A stretch of DNA of 7,040 nt. Source: Rhodospirillales bacterium (GTDB taxonomy: Bacteria; Pseudomonadota; Alphaproteobacteria; Acetobacterales; Acetobacteraceae). Of the stretch, positions 1 to 4,867 are shown piece after piece. The translations under genes and the position numbers were made by a program. The notes below the pieces were generated by a model. That model made no database searches. It was not told the origin of the DNA and saw nothing but the letters and a program-made list of their open reading frames with translations. Position 1 is the first letter of the stretch. Every line of letters begins with the position of its first letter. Location: contig CAHJXG010000306.1 of the NCBI GenBank assembly GCA_903644035.1, positions 1 through 7,040 on the forward strand, read 5' to 3'.

Positions 1-506
1 CGCCGGCGGCCAAGCGGGCTGGCATCGCCTTCGTCCCCGAAAGCCGCCGGGCCATGCTGTTCGCGCAGGAGCCGGTCTACCGCAACATCAGCATCGCCAT
101 CCTGGAGCGGATCGACCGCGTCCTGCTGCGCCCCCGGGCCGAGCGGCGCATCGCGGAGGGCCACGTCCAGTCGCTCGGCATCCGCCCGGCCGGGGTGGAC
201 CGCCCGGTGGGCCAGCTGTCCGGCGGCAACCAGCAGAAGGTGGCGCTGGCCCGCTGGCTCACCCACCTGCCGCGCGTGCTGCTGCTGAGCGAGCCGACGC
301 GGGGCATGGACGTGGGCGCCAAGGATGACGTGGTGCGGATCGTGCGCGGCCTTCGCGACGCGGGCATCGGCGTCGTCGTGGTGTCGTCCGAGCCGGAGAC
401 CGTGCTGTCGCTGGCCGACCGCATCCTGGTGATGCGGCGCGGCGCCATCGCCCGGGAGTTCGCGGGCGAGCCGGTCAGCAAGGACCGCCTGCTTGCCGCC
501 GCTTGA
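1..506 (+). CDS. Sugar ABC transporter ATP-binding protein, C-terminal part (CUT2/RbsA-like), 5' truncated by window edge
   Basis: This is the second nucleotide-binding domain of a tandem-NBD sugar importer ATPase (RbsA/XylG/MglA type), which powers uptake through the permease encoded next. The frame is open from base 3, so the gene starts upstream of the window. Visible landmarks are a GIAFVPESRR stretch typical of RbsA-like second domains, the ABC signature LSGGNQQK (216-239), a Walker B-like VLLLSEPTRG with the D-loop region MDVGAK, and SSEPETVLSLADRILVM where other ABC ATPases carry the switch His. In this family the second NBD is commonly degenerate, and SSE at the H-loop is normal for it. 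Less usual is Ser (AGC, 288-290) where the Walker B Asp belongs; the following Glu (291-293) is kept. The TGA stop (504-506) lies 11 bases before the permease ATG, indicating one operon. The substrate cannot be told: no binding protein is in view and the substrate-linked part is missing. Confidence 0.95.
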   Translation, partial: PAAKRAGIAFVPESRRAMLFAQEPVYRNISIAILERIDRVLLRPRAERRIAEGHVQSLGIRPAGVDRPVGQLSGGNQQKVALARWLTHLPRVLLLSEPTRGMDVGAKDDVVRIVRGLRDAGIGVVVVSSEPETVLSLADRILVMRRGAIAREFAGEPVSKDRLLAAA

Positions 507-508
507 AT

Positions 509-512
509 GAGG
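509..512 (+). promoter_or_regulatory. Ribosome binding site (GAGG) that decides the permease start
   Basis: GAGG sits 5 bases before the ATG at 518. The longer alternative start, TTG at 503, has no purine-rich sequence ahead of it and overlaps the ATPase stop codon, so the ATG is preferred. Confidence 0.6.
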
Positions 513-517
513 ACCTG

Positions 518-1543
518 ATGACCGCATCCCTCGCCGCCCCGCGGCCCGCTTCCCCCTGGGTCCGCCTGCGCGGGCAGCTCCGCAACCTGGCGCCGCTCGT
601 GACCCTCGTGGCGCTGGTCGCGCTGTTCAGCGCCACCAGCCCGTCCTTCGCGACGCTGTCCAACCTCAGCAACGTGCTGCAGCAGGTCTCGATCACCGCC
701 ATCATCGCGGTCGGCCTGACCTACGTGATCCTCTGCGCCGAGATCGACCTGAGCGTGGCGAGCGTCGCCAACGCCACCGGCATCCTGGTCGCCTTCCTCA
801 CCGTGCAGGACGCGAGCGTCAACATCCCCAACCTGCCGCTGCCGGGTTGGCTCGCGATCCTGGGCGGGCTGGCGGGGTGCCTGGCGCTCGGGGGCGTGAC
901 CGCGTTCGGCGTGACCCGCATCGGCATCCCGTCCTTCATCATGACGCTGGCGATGCTGCAGATCGGCAACGGCATCTGCGCGCTGCTGGTGCGCGGGCAG
1001 ATCGCCTACAGCGTGCCGCCGGTGCTGCTGACGCTCGGCAGCGGCTCGATCGGCCCGGTGCCGTGGATCGTGGTGGTGGCCGGGCTGGTGCTGCTGGTCG
1101 GGCACCTCGTGCTGACCTACACGCGGTTCGGCCGATACATCTACATGGTCGGCGGCAACCGGGAGGCGGCGGAGCACTCGGGCGTCGGCGTCAAGGCCGT
1201 GGTGGGCGCGTCGCTGCTGATCTGCGCCCTGTGCTCGGGGGTCGCGGGGATGCTGGGGGTCGCCTATTTCGGCAGCGCGCAGCAGAACCAGTTCGACAAC
1301 TACCTGCTCGACGCCATCTCCGCCGTGGTGGTGGGCGGCACCAGCCTGTTCGGCGGCCAGGGGGGCATCGGCAACACGATCGTCGGGCTGCTGGTGCTGG
1401 GCGTTCTGAACAACGGGCTGGACCACGTGCGGATGGACAGCTTCCTCAAGATCCTGATCCGCGGCCTGGTGCTGCTGCTGGCGCTGGTGGTGAACGTGTA
1501 TGCGCAGCGGCTGCGGGCGAAGTACCGGAGCGCCGGGGGTTAA
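518..1543 (+). CDS. Sugar ABC transporter permease (RbsC-like, BPD_transp_2 family)
   Basis: This is a 341-residue inner-membrane permease of a CUT2-type sugar importer, the usual length for the family. It would form the translocation pore and dock the ATPase encoded just upstream. The sequence is hydrophobic throughout, with roughly eight to ten membrane segments beginning near residue 24. Family landmarks are NVLQQVSITAIIAVGLTYVIL followed by EIDLSVASV (residues 75-83; the family norm is close to GGIDLSVGS), the cytoplasmic coupling loop GGNREAAEHSGV (212-223), and the C-terminal AISAVVVGGTSLFGGQGG (266-283) with LGVLNNGL (294-301). The start at 518 was chosen for its GAGG at 509-512. The substitution of CAE for the usual TGG-like residues before IDLS may mark a particular substrate subfamily, but the sugar cannot be named from sequence. 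The TAA stop faces the stop of the convergent hydrolase across 15 bases, with no clear terminator between them. Confidence 0.97.
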   Translation: MTASLAAPRPASPWVRLRGQLRNLAPLVTLVALVALFSATSPSFATLSNLSNVLQQVSITAIIAVGLTYVILCAEIDLSVASVANATGILVAFLTVQDASVNIPNLPLPGWLAILGGLAGCLALGGVTAFGVTRIGIPSFIMTLAMLQIGNGICALLVRGQIAYSVPPVLLTLGSGSIGPVPWIVVVAGLVLLVGHLVLTYTRFGRYIYMVGGNREAAEHSGVGVKAVVGASLLICALCSGVAGMLGVAYFGSAQQNQFDNYLLDAISAVVVGGTSLFGGQGGIGNTIVGLLVLGVLNNGLDHVRMDSFLKILIRGLVLLLALVVNVYAQRLRAKYRSAGG

Positions 1544-1558
1544 GCCGCAGAGAGGCCG

Positions 1559-2245
1559 CTAACCCGACAGGTCGCGCGCAAGCCGGCGGGCGAGGATCGC
1601 CAGGACGTCGGGGTCCCGCGCCATCGTGACGTGCGGGCCGTCGATCTCGAAGCAGTCCTCCGGCTGGGATGGCTCGACGCAGCTCCGCCAGGCGACGATG
1701 CCGTCATTACGACTGAAGACGAACGTGCCCGGCACCGGCAAGGGCTGCGCCGCCTTGGCCGCGAGGTCCAGCAGGTTCGGCGTGCGCCACACGCGCAGGA
1801 AGGGCCGCACCGGCAGGAACGCGCTGTCCACCGTGTCCCGGAACGGGCTGCAGATGGTGGCCACCTGGCGCACCTTGCCGGGATGACGATGCGCCAGCAG
1901 GCGGGCGAACACCCCGCCCAGGCTGAGGCCCACGACGTCCAGCGCACCGTGCGCGGCGTGCAGCGCCGCCAGGCGGCCGTCGAGGCCGGCCAGGAGCCGC
2001 GGGGTCGGGCCGACGTTGATGCCAAGCGTCCAGCCGAAGGCCTGATACCCGAGCGCGCCGAGCGCCGCGCGCATCGGCGCGGCATGAGCGTCCCCACGCC
2101 CGGTGACGGGCAGCACCAGGACCGTCCGCCCCTCGCCGCGGGGCAGCACGGGGTCAACCGGAAGGGCGCGGCCCGGCTGGAGAAAGGCCAAGGCCTCCGC
2201 AGCCGTGCGCCGCATCGCAGGACGGATCGGGGCGTAGGCGGCCAT
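1559..2245 (-). CDS. Alpha/beta hydrolase (esterase/lipase-like)
   Basis: A 228-residue single-domain alpha/beta hydrolase is predicted if the ATG at 2245 is used. The catalytic triad can be placed: nucleophile Ser108 in GLSLGG (106-111), acid Asp181 in FSRNDGIVAW (177-186) and His205 in DGPH (202-205). Upstream strands also fit: TVLVLPVTGRGD (41-52, oxyanion-hole region) and GYQAFGWTLGINVGPTP (66-82), a pattern seen in bacterial lipase/esterase-like hydrolases of this size. No signal peptide or lipobox is seen, so it is probably cytoplasmic; the substrate is unknown. The start is uncertain because neither the ATG at 2245 nor the ATG at 2215 has a clear Shine-Dalgarno sequence. The frame stays open upstream to 2392, but that extension is Arg/Pro-rich and looks non-coding. 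Its stop is 15 bases from the permease stop on the other strand. A spaced repeat (2281-2321) lies 35-75 bases upstream of the start. Confidence 0.9.
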   Translation of the reverse strand: MAAYAPIRPAMRRTAAEALAFLQPGRALPVDPVLPRGEGRTVLVLPVTGRGDAHAAPMRAALGALGYQAFGWTLGINVGPTPRLLAGLDGRLAALHAAHGALDVVGLSLGGVFARLLAHRHPGKVRQVATICSPFRDTVDSAFLPVRPFLRVWRTPNLLDLAAKAAQPLPVPGTFVFSRNDGIVAWRSCVEPSQPEDCFEIDGPHVTMARDPDVLAILARRLARDLSG

Positions 2246-2280
2246 GGGCGCAATGAAGCATGTCGGCGTTCGCAAGGCGA

Positions 2281-2321
2281 GGATGCGAGCCGATCCTACA
2301 AACAGGCCGAGCCCGCCTGCT
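2281..2321 (-). repeat. Spaced direct repeat, copy 1
   Basis: Read on the plus strand the copy is GGATGCGAGCCG (2281-2292), an 18-base unrelated middle, then GCCCGCCTGCT (2311-2321). Both arms occur again in the same order and orientation at 3421-3458 with a 15-base middle. The element lies in the leader of the hydrolase gene. Its origin is unknown. It could be a degenerate member of an interspersed intergenic repeat family. Confidence 0.5.
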
Positions 2322-2475
2322 GCACGAGGCGGACGGGGTCGCCTTTCCCCATGACTCCGGCATGTTCCAGCATACGCACCCGGTCGGCACAAGGCAGGGC
2401 AAGCCCGGGGCGGTGTGCGACACCCTGCTGGCCGCGCGCCACTGGCCGTTGGAATGGCGCGGGCCTGCGGGTCGC

Positions 2476-2814
2476 CTATCGCCCGGCGGTGTTCAGCGCC
2501 AGGGCGGTGTCGCCGCGCAGCACGGTCCTGCCGTCGGCGACCGACAGCGCGCTGGCGGGCACCCGGGCCTCGTGGCTGCCGTCCTGGAAGTAGGACCCGA
2601 CCATGACGACCGCGGTCCGACCGCCGTCCTCAAGCTTGCGGACGCTGCCGATCCGGTTGCCCTTCAGGTCATAGAGCCAGCGGCCGACCGCGCTCGACGC
2701 GACGGAATAGGCCGCGGCCTGGCCGGTCGCCGTGCTGACGGCCGGCTGCGCCAGCGCCGCACCGCCGAACGTGAAGGCGAGCGAGGCGGCGAGGCTGAGA
2801 ATGCGGGTGTTCAT
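2476..2814 (-). CDS. Exported PRC-barrel-like protein
   Basis: A 112-residue protein with a Sec signal peptide (residues 1-22; charged MNTR, hydrophobic core, likely cleavage after ALA before Gln23). The mature part has one PRC-barrel-like domain, about residues 40-106: VGRWLYDLKGNRIGSVRKL (43-61), TAVVMVGSYF (67-76), then HEARVPASALSVADGRTVLRGD (81-102). This follows the usual PRC pattern of a 'G-x-x-hydrophobic-YD-x-x-G-x-x-I-G-x-V' strand pair, a central hydrophobic strand and a 'VP-x-x-hydrophobic' strand. PRC barrels are small beta folds found in RimM, photosynthetic reaction centre H subunits and many stress or envelope proteins; the role of this periplasmic form is unknown. The start is supported by AGGAAG eight bases before the ATG. 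The longer open frame that continues to 3264 is a shadow. The gene follows a second secreted-protein gene by 76 bases, with a strong hairpin between them. After its TAG the same frame stays open for 59 more codons. Confidence 0.85.
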   Translation of the reverse strand: MNTRILSLAASLAFTFGGAALAQPAVSTATGQAAAYSVASSAVGRWLYDLKGNRIGSVRKLEDGGRTAVVMVGSYFQDGSHEARVPASALSVADGRTVLRGDTALALNTAGR

Positions 2815-2835
2815 CGTCTTGGCTTCCTGATTAAG

Positions 2836-2863
2836 GCGCCCGGGCAGGAATGGCCCGGGACGC
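2836..2863 (-). terminator. Strong GC hairpin between the two secreted-protein genes
   Basis: CCCGGGC (2839-2845) pairs with GCCCGGG (2853-2859) around a 7-base loop. The stem can extend by three more pairs, GCG (2836-2838) with CGC (2861-2863), if A2860 bulges. On the minus strand it is followed by CTTAATC rather than a run of T, so it is a weak intrinsic terminator at best. It could equally be a processing or mRNA-stability structure, or an attenuator lowering expression of the PRC-barrel gene. Confidence 0.4.
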
Positions 2864-2890
2864 ACCTCGATTTGGTCTGTGCGGCGGCGA

Positions 2891-3280
2891 TCAGCCGCCG
2901 GGCGTGCGCCGGGCCGTCGAGGCGAAGGCCGCGGACCGCTGGGCATGGGCCACCATCCAATTGCGGACCCGCGTGGCCTGCGCGTAGGCGACCGTGCCCT
3001 CCTCGAAGTGCGCCGGCAGGGAGTTGGCGGTCTGCACCGTGCCCTCGCTGCCATTGGCCGGCAGCACGTCGCCGGCGAGGGCCGGCAGGTCGGAACCCGG
3101 CCGCCCCGCAACGTTCGGGTACGCGTTCGAGCCGGTGTCGGCGTGCTGGAACGATGTCGTCGTGCGGGCGGTGAAGCTCTCCGCGGTGTTGGGGAACGGC
3201 TCGCCGTTGCCCTCGCCGGCGAAGGCGGGGGCGAGGCCGAGGCTGAACGCGACGGCGGCGGCAAGGAAAAGGGTCCTCAT
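2891..3280 (-). CDS. Small secreted protein of unknown function
   Basis: The 129-residue product is not confidently recognised. It begins with a clear Sec signal peptide, MRTLFLAAAV... ending LAPAFA, with likely cleavage between Ala21 and Gly22. The mature part is polar and low in hydrophobics: Ser/Thr-rich TARTTTSFQHADTGSNAYPN (38-57), Gly/Pro turns (GRPGSDLPALAGDVLPANGSEG, 59-80 region), then a more helical stretch TVAYAQATRVRNWMVAHAQ (96-114). There is no cysteine in the mature part and no lipobox. The start at 3280 is fixed by AGGAGA six bases upstream; the in-frame ATG at 3346 has no such signal and would bury the signal peptide. The TGA stop lies in the loop of a short 7-bp hairpin (2882-2900). 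The pairing with the exported PRC-barrel gene downstream suggests a shared envelope role, which is inference. Confidence 0.83.
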   Translation of the reverse strand: MRTLFLAAAVAFSLGLAPAFAGEGNGEPFPNTAESFTARTTTSFQHADTGSNAYPNVAGRPGSDLPALAGDVLPANGSEGTVQTANSLPAHFEEGTVAYAQATRVRNWMVAHAQRSAAFASTARRTPGG

Positions 3281-3376
3281 GGCAAGTCTCCTGTTGAGGC
3301 GGCGTCGTTCGGTCAGGAGCGCGTCGTCGGCCACAGGTATGGGCATGGCGGTAAAGCCCGGTTAGCGGGCCAGCCG

Positions 3377-3391
3377 GCATGATATTCATGC
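3377..3391. promoter_or_regulatory. Perfect palindrome, candidate operator upstream of the secreted-protein gene
   Basis: GCATGATATTCATGC has two perfect 6-base arms (GCATGA and TCATGC) around TAT. It sits in one of the few AT-rich patches of the window, 97 bases before the ATG at 3280. Its size and symmetry fit a dimeric transcription factor site. The factor is unknown and a chance palindrome is possible. Confidence 0.35.
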
Positions 3392-3420
3392 GCAGATGTA
3401 TGGATTGCCGCCGTCAATGG

Positions 3421-3458
3421 GGATGCGAGCCGGTTTCGGACCACTCGGCCCGCCTGCT
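3421..3458 (-). repeat. Spaced direct repeat, copy 2
   Basis: GGATGCGAGCCG (3421-3432), a 15-base middle, then GCCCGCCTGCT (3448-3458), matching copy 1 at 2281-2321 in order and orientation. The spacer differs by exactly three bases. The copy lies between the yjbQ stop and the secreted-protein gene. Confidence 0.5.
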
Positions 3459-3463
3459 CGACC

Positions 3464-3487
3464 CAGGGGAAAGCCCCCTGAGGGGCT
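3464..3487 (-). terminator. Overlapping alternative hairpins at the yjbQ 3' end
   Basis: Two mutually exclusive stems share bases. CAGGGG (3464-3469) pairs with CCCCTG (3475-3480), and AGCCCC (3472-3477) pairs with GGGGCT (3482-3487). The second overlaps the yjbQ stop codon. On the minus strand the stop-proximal hairpin is followed by TTCCCC, only a short T tract, so intrinsic termination would be weak. Confidence 0.35.
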
Positions 3488-3932
3488 ATTCGCCCAGCAG
3501 GTGCAGCACGATCTCGCGGCGGTGCGGGCGGCGGCGATGCTCGAACAGGTACACGCCCTGCCACGTGCCGAGCACCGGGACGCCGTCGGCCACCGGGATG
3601 GTCAGCTGCGTGCTGGTCAGCATGGCACGCAGGTGGGCCGGCATGTCGTCCGGCCCCTCGTCATCGTGGGCGTAGCGTGCGGGGTCCTCGGGCACCAGGG
3701 CCTCGAAGTAGCGGGCGATGTCCTCCCGCACGGTCGGGTCGGCGTTCTCCTGCACGGTCAGGGAAGCCGAGGTGTGGCGGCACCACAGCGTGAGCAGGCC
3801 GGTGCCGACGCCCTGCCCCGCGGTCCAGGCAAGGACGTCCCGGGTGATCTCGACCAGGCCCTTGCCATGCGTCGCGACCGTCAGCCGGTGCAGCGCCTGC
3901 CGCAAGGGCGGCTGTCCCGGGACGTCCGTCAC
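3486..3932 (-). CDS. yjbQ: YjbQ family protein (UPF0047, secondary thiamine-phosphate synthase family)
   Basis: A 148-residue cytoplasmic protein of the UPF0047/YjbQ family, full length. E. coli YjbQ is reported to have a weak thiamine-phosphate synthase activity that can suppress loss of ThiE, but the true cellular role of the family is unsettled. The conserved motifs are all present: HTSASL (53-58), ENADP (62-66), HDDEGPDDMPAH (89-100) and GTWQGVYLFEHR (122-133). The conserved His residues in these motifs are in the positions that line the metal/ligand pocket in known structures. The start is GTG at 3932, twelve bases after the stop of the 95-residue gene, with only a weak purine tract ahead. 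The next in-frame Met is inside a conserved motif, so GTG is the best choice. The spacing implies co-transcription with, and perhaps translational coupling to, the upstream gene. Confidence 0.95.
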   Translation of the reverse strand: MTDVPGQPPLRQALHRLTVATHGKGLVEITRDVLAWTAGQGVGTGLLTLWCRHTSASLTVQENADPTVREDIARYFEALVPEDPARYAHDDEGPDDMPAHLRAMLTSTQLTIPVADGVPVLGTWQGVYLFEHRRRPHRREIVLHLLGE

Positions 3933-3944
3933 GCCGGGCCGCGC

Positions 3945-4232
3945 CTACGCCTTGGCGGCGGCCTTGGCAGCGCGGGCTGCCTCTTCCGACGCAGCCTCGG
4001 CCTTGCGGTCGGCGACCTCCTGGGCGTGATGACGGTATTGATCCAGCGCCTGCAGCGCGTACCGGTTCGCCACCGCTTCAGCCTCCGCCGCGCTGGTGGC
4101 CAGGTGCTCGGACTTCTCGAAGTTGCCGGAAGCGCAGTGCTTGGCCGCCTCCTGGTGCATCTTGGCGGCCACCTCGAACTGGTGCGCGGCGTCCTCGTGG
4201 TGCTTGGCCGTGGTTGCCTTAATGTCGTCCAT
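3945..4232 (-). CDS. Small helical Ala/His-rich protein, unknown function
   Basis: A 95-residue protein that is probably entirely alpha-helical. It is rich in Ala, Glu, His and Lys, has no membrane segment or signal peptide and one Cys (Cys33). The N-terminal half carries a loose HH/AA periodicity (HHEDAAHQFEVAAKMHQEAA, from residue 11) and GNFEKSEHLATSA. The C-terminus is a basic-Ala tail ending KAAAKA. This composition is seen in many short alphaproteobacterial proteins resembling phasins or coiled-coil stress proteins, but I cannot assign a family. AGGGAG lies eight bases before the ATG, which fixes the start. It precedes yjbQ by 12 bases and is the first gene of that pair. The leader upstream (4233-4400) contains a GC hairpin (4318-4337) and a small AT-rich inverted repeat (4377-4391) that could hold its promoter. 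Confidence 0.85.
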   Translation of the reverse strand: MDDIKATTAKHHEDAAHQFEVAAKMHQEAAKHCASGNFEKSEHLATSAAEAEAVANRYALQALDQYRHHAQEVADRKAEAASEEAARAAKAAAKA

Positions 4233-4317
4233 CGCGATCTCTCCCTAAGAAATGAGGGTGCCGGCGACCCGGCCCCGTCTGCATGCCAGCATACCGGCAA
4301 TCCCTGCCGTTGCACAC

Positions 4318-4337
4318 GCCGGGCACTGCGGCCCGGC
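4318..4337. other. GC-rich hairpin in the leader of the 95-residue gene
   Basis: GCCGGGC (4318-4324) and GCCCGGC (4331-4337) form a perfect 7-bp stem with the 6-base loop ACTGCG. No T run follows on either strand. It may be a leader structure or the remnant of a terminator. In DNA this GC-rich, chance pairing is possible. Confidence 0.25.
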
Positions 4338-4376
4338 TTCGGTGCGCCTGTTCGACCGTCATCATGGCGTCGGCGC

Positions 4377-4391
4377 GTGAATACCTTTCAC
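4377..4391. promoter_or_regulatory. Small AT-rich inverted repeat, possible operator or promoter
   Basis: GTGAATACCTTTCAC has 5-base arms (GTGAA, TTCAC) around five bases. It is an AT-rich island between the 95-residue gene (start 4232, leftward) and the possible small ORF at 4420 (rightward), where a shared control region would be expected if both are transcribed. No convincing -35/-10 pair could be assigned. Confidence 0.2.
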
Positions 4392-4419
4392 ATCCGGAGC
4401 GGCCTAGGCGCCGCGCGCC

Positions 4420-4544
4420 ATGATGAAGAACGACAGGGCAATGCACGATCGTCTGGCTTGGGCCGCGATCTGGCGACGGGCGCCGCAGCCTTGCTGGTGC
4501 CGGGCCTGACGGTGCTAGTCGTGGTGACCCTGCTCGGCATCTGA
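4420..4544 (+). pseudogene. Possible frame-broken small membrane-protein gene
   Basis: Two frames each look coding in part. From the ATG at 4420 the codons are mostly G/C-ending for 14 residues (MMKNDRAMHDRLAW), then lose that bias. From 4461 the frame one base back becomes strongly G/C-ending and reads GRDLATGAAALLVPGLTV followed by more hydrophobic residues to LLGI and the TGA at 4542-4544. One extra G in the GGG at 4460-4462 would join them into a 41-residue protein with a single C-terminal membrane segment. This may be an indel mutation, a sequencing error or chance. There is no clear ribosome binding site and no recognised family. Confidence 0.25.
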
Positions 4545-4618
4545 TCGGTGATCGCCGGGTTGCCGATGCCTGCCGCAGCCTGGCGCCTGCACGGGGCGCC
4601 GGCTGCTGGCGCTTCGGC

Positions 4619-4795
4619 ATGGTCCTGCTGACCTGGAGGGTGTTGTTGTGGATGTCGCCCGTTGCGGGCGCCCTGATCCTGACCTGGTGGCGGGGGCACC
4701 ACGCACCGGTGTTCGGAGAGTTGCGTCTCGTGCTCGCCTTCAACCTGCGAGGGCCCCGGGGCGGTTCGGTCCCAACCGGGCCTGCCCCGTCCTGA
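4619..4795 (+). CDS. Candidate 58-residue membrane protein, unknown
   Basis: The ORF from the ATG at 4619 to the TGA at 4793-4795 encodes 58 residues. About 86 percent of codons end in G or C (50 of 58 counted by eye), rising to 36 of the first 40, which matches the confident genes here. The product starts with a hydrophobic segment (MVLLTWRVLLWMSPVAGALI, then LTWW), followed by a basic segment GELRLVLAFNLRG and a Gly/Pro tail. The translation start is unsure. The ATG at 4619 has no ribosome binding site, while GGAGG inside the reading frame (4635-4639) could serve a TTG or ATG a few codons later, giving 47-49 residues. It would be convergent with the DUF2382 gene across the hairpin at 4817-4848. 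I recognise no family, and in DNA this GC-rich a chance ORF remains a real alternative. Confidence 0.35.
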   Translation: MVLLTWRVLLWMSPVAGALILTWWRGHHAPVFGELRLVLAFNLRGPRGGSVPTGPAPS

Positions 4796-4816
4796 CCACG
4801 CGCCCCTGCTCAGGCC

Positions 4817-4848
4817 GCCGAGGGAGAGCCGCCTGGCTCTCCCTCGGC
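4817..4848. terminator. Perfect 14-bp hairpin, likely (bidirectional) terminator after the DUF2382 gene
   Basis: GCCGAGGGAGAGCC (4817-4830) and GGCTCTCCCTCGGC (4835-4848) are exact reverse complements around the tetraloop GCCT. It lies 20 bases past the DUF2382 stop on the minus strand and 21 bases past the stop of the candidate plus-strand ORF. There is no T run on either side, so it may act as a Rho-independent terminator of the GC-hairpin-only kind, or as a 3'-end protecting structure. Confidence 0.6.
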
Positions 4849-4867
4849 ATCGAGCCGGCGGTTCCGG

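Noticed and set aside
503..517. TTG start for the permease at 503
   Set aside because: No ribosome binding site precedes it and it overlaps the ATPase stop, whereas the ATG at 518 has GAGG at the right distance.
77..1426. Long minus-strand open frame (449 codons) opposite the transporter genes
   Set aside because: It is antisense to two well-supported genes, and its translation is Arg/His/Gln/Asp-rich with no domain, as expected from the complement of GC-rich codons.
2246..2392. N-terminal extension of the hydrolase to 2392
   Set aside because: The extra 49 residues are Arg/Pro-rich, run through repeat copy 1 and have no counterpart in the expected alpha/beta-hydrolase fold.
2815..3264. Longer versions of the PRC-barrel frame starting up to 3264
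   Set aside because: They would bury a clear signal peptide and overlap the secreted-protein gene; the ATG at 2814 has its own ribosome binding site.
3400..3470. tRNA-Ser/Leu-like string GGCCGAGTGGTC on the minus strand
   Set aside because: Only the D-arm-like piece is present. No acceptor stem, anticodon arm or T-loop could be built around it.
4330..4360. Possible third copy of the spaced repeat near 4340
   Set aside because: About 17 of 23 bases match one arm of copy 2, but the GGATGCGAGCCG arm is absent.
3396..4544. Plus-strand open frame of 382 codons opposite yjbQ and the helical gene
   Set aside because: Most of it is antisense to yjbQ and the 95-residue gene, and it lacks any recognisable domain. 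Only its last ~28 codons show coding-like bias, and these are treated separately.
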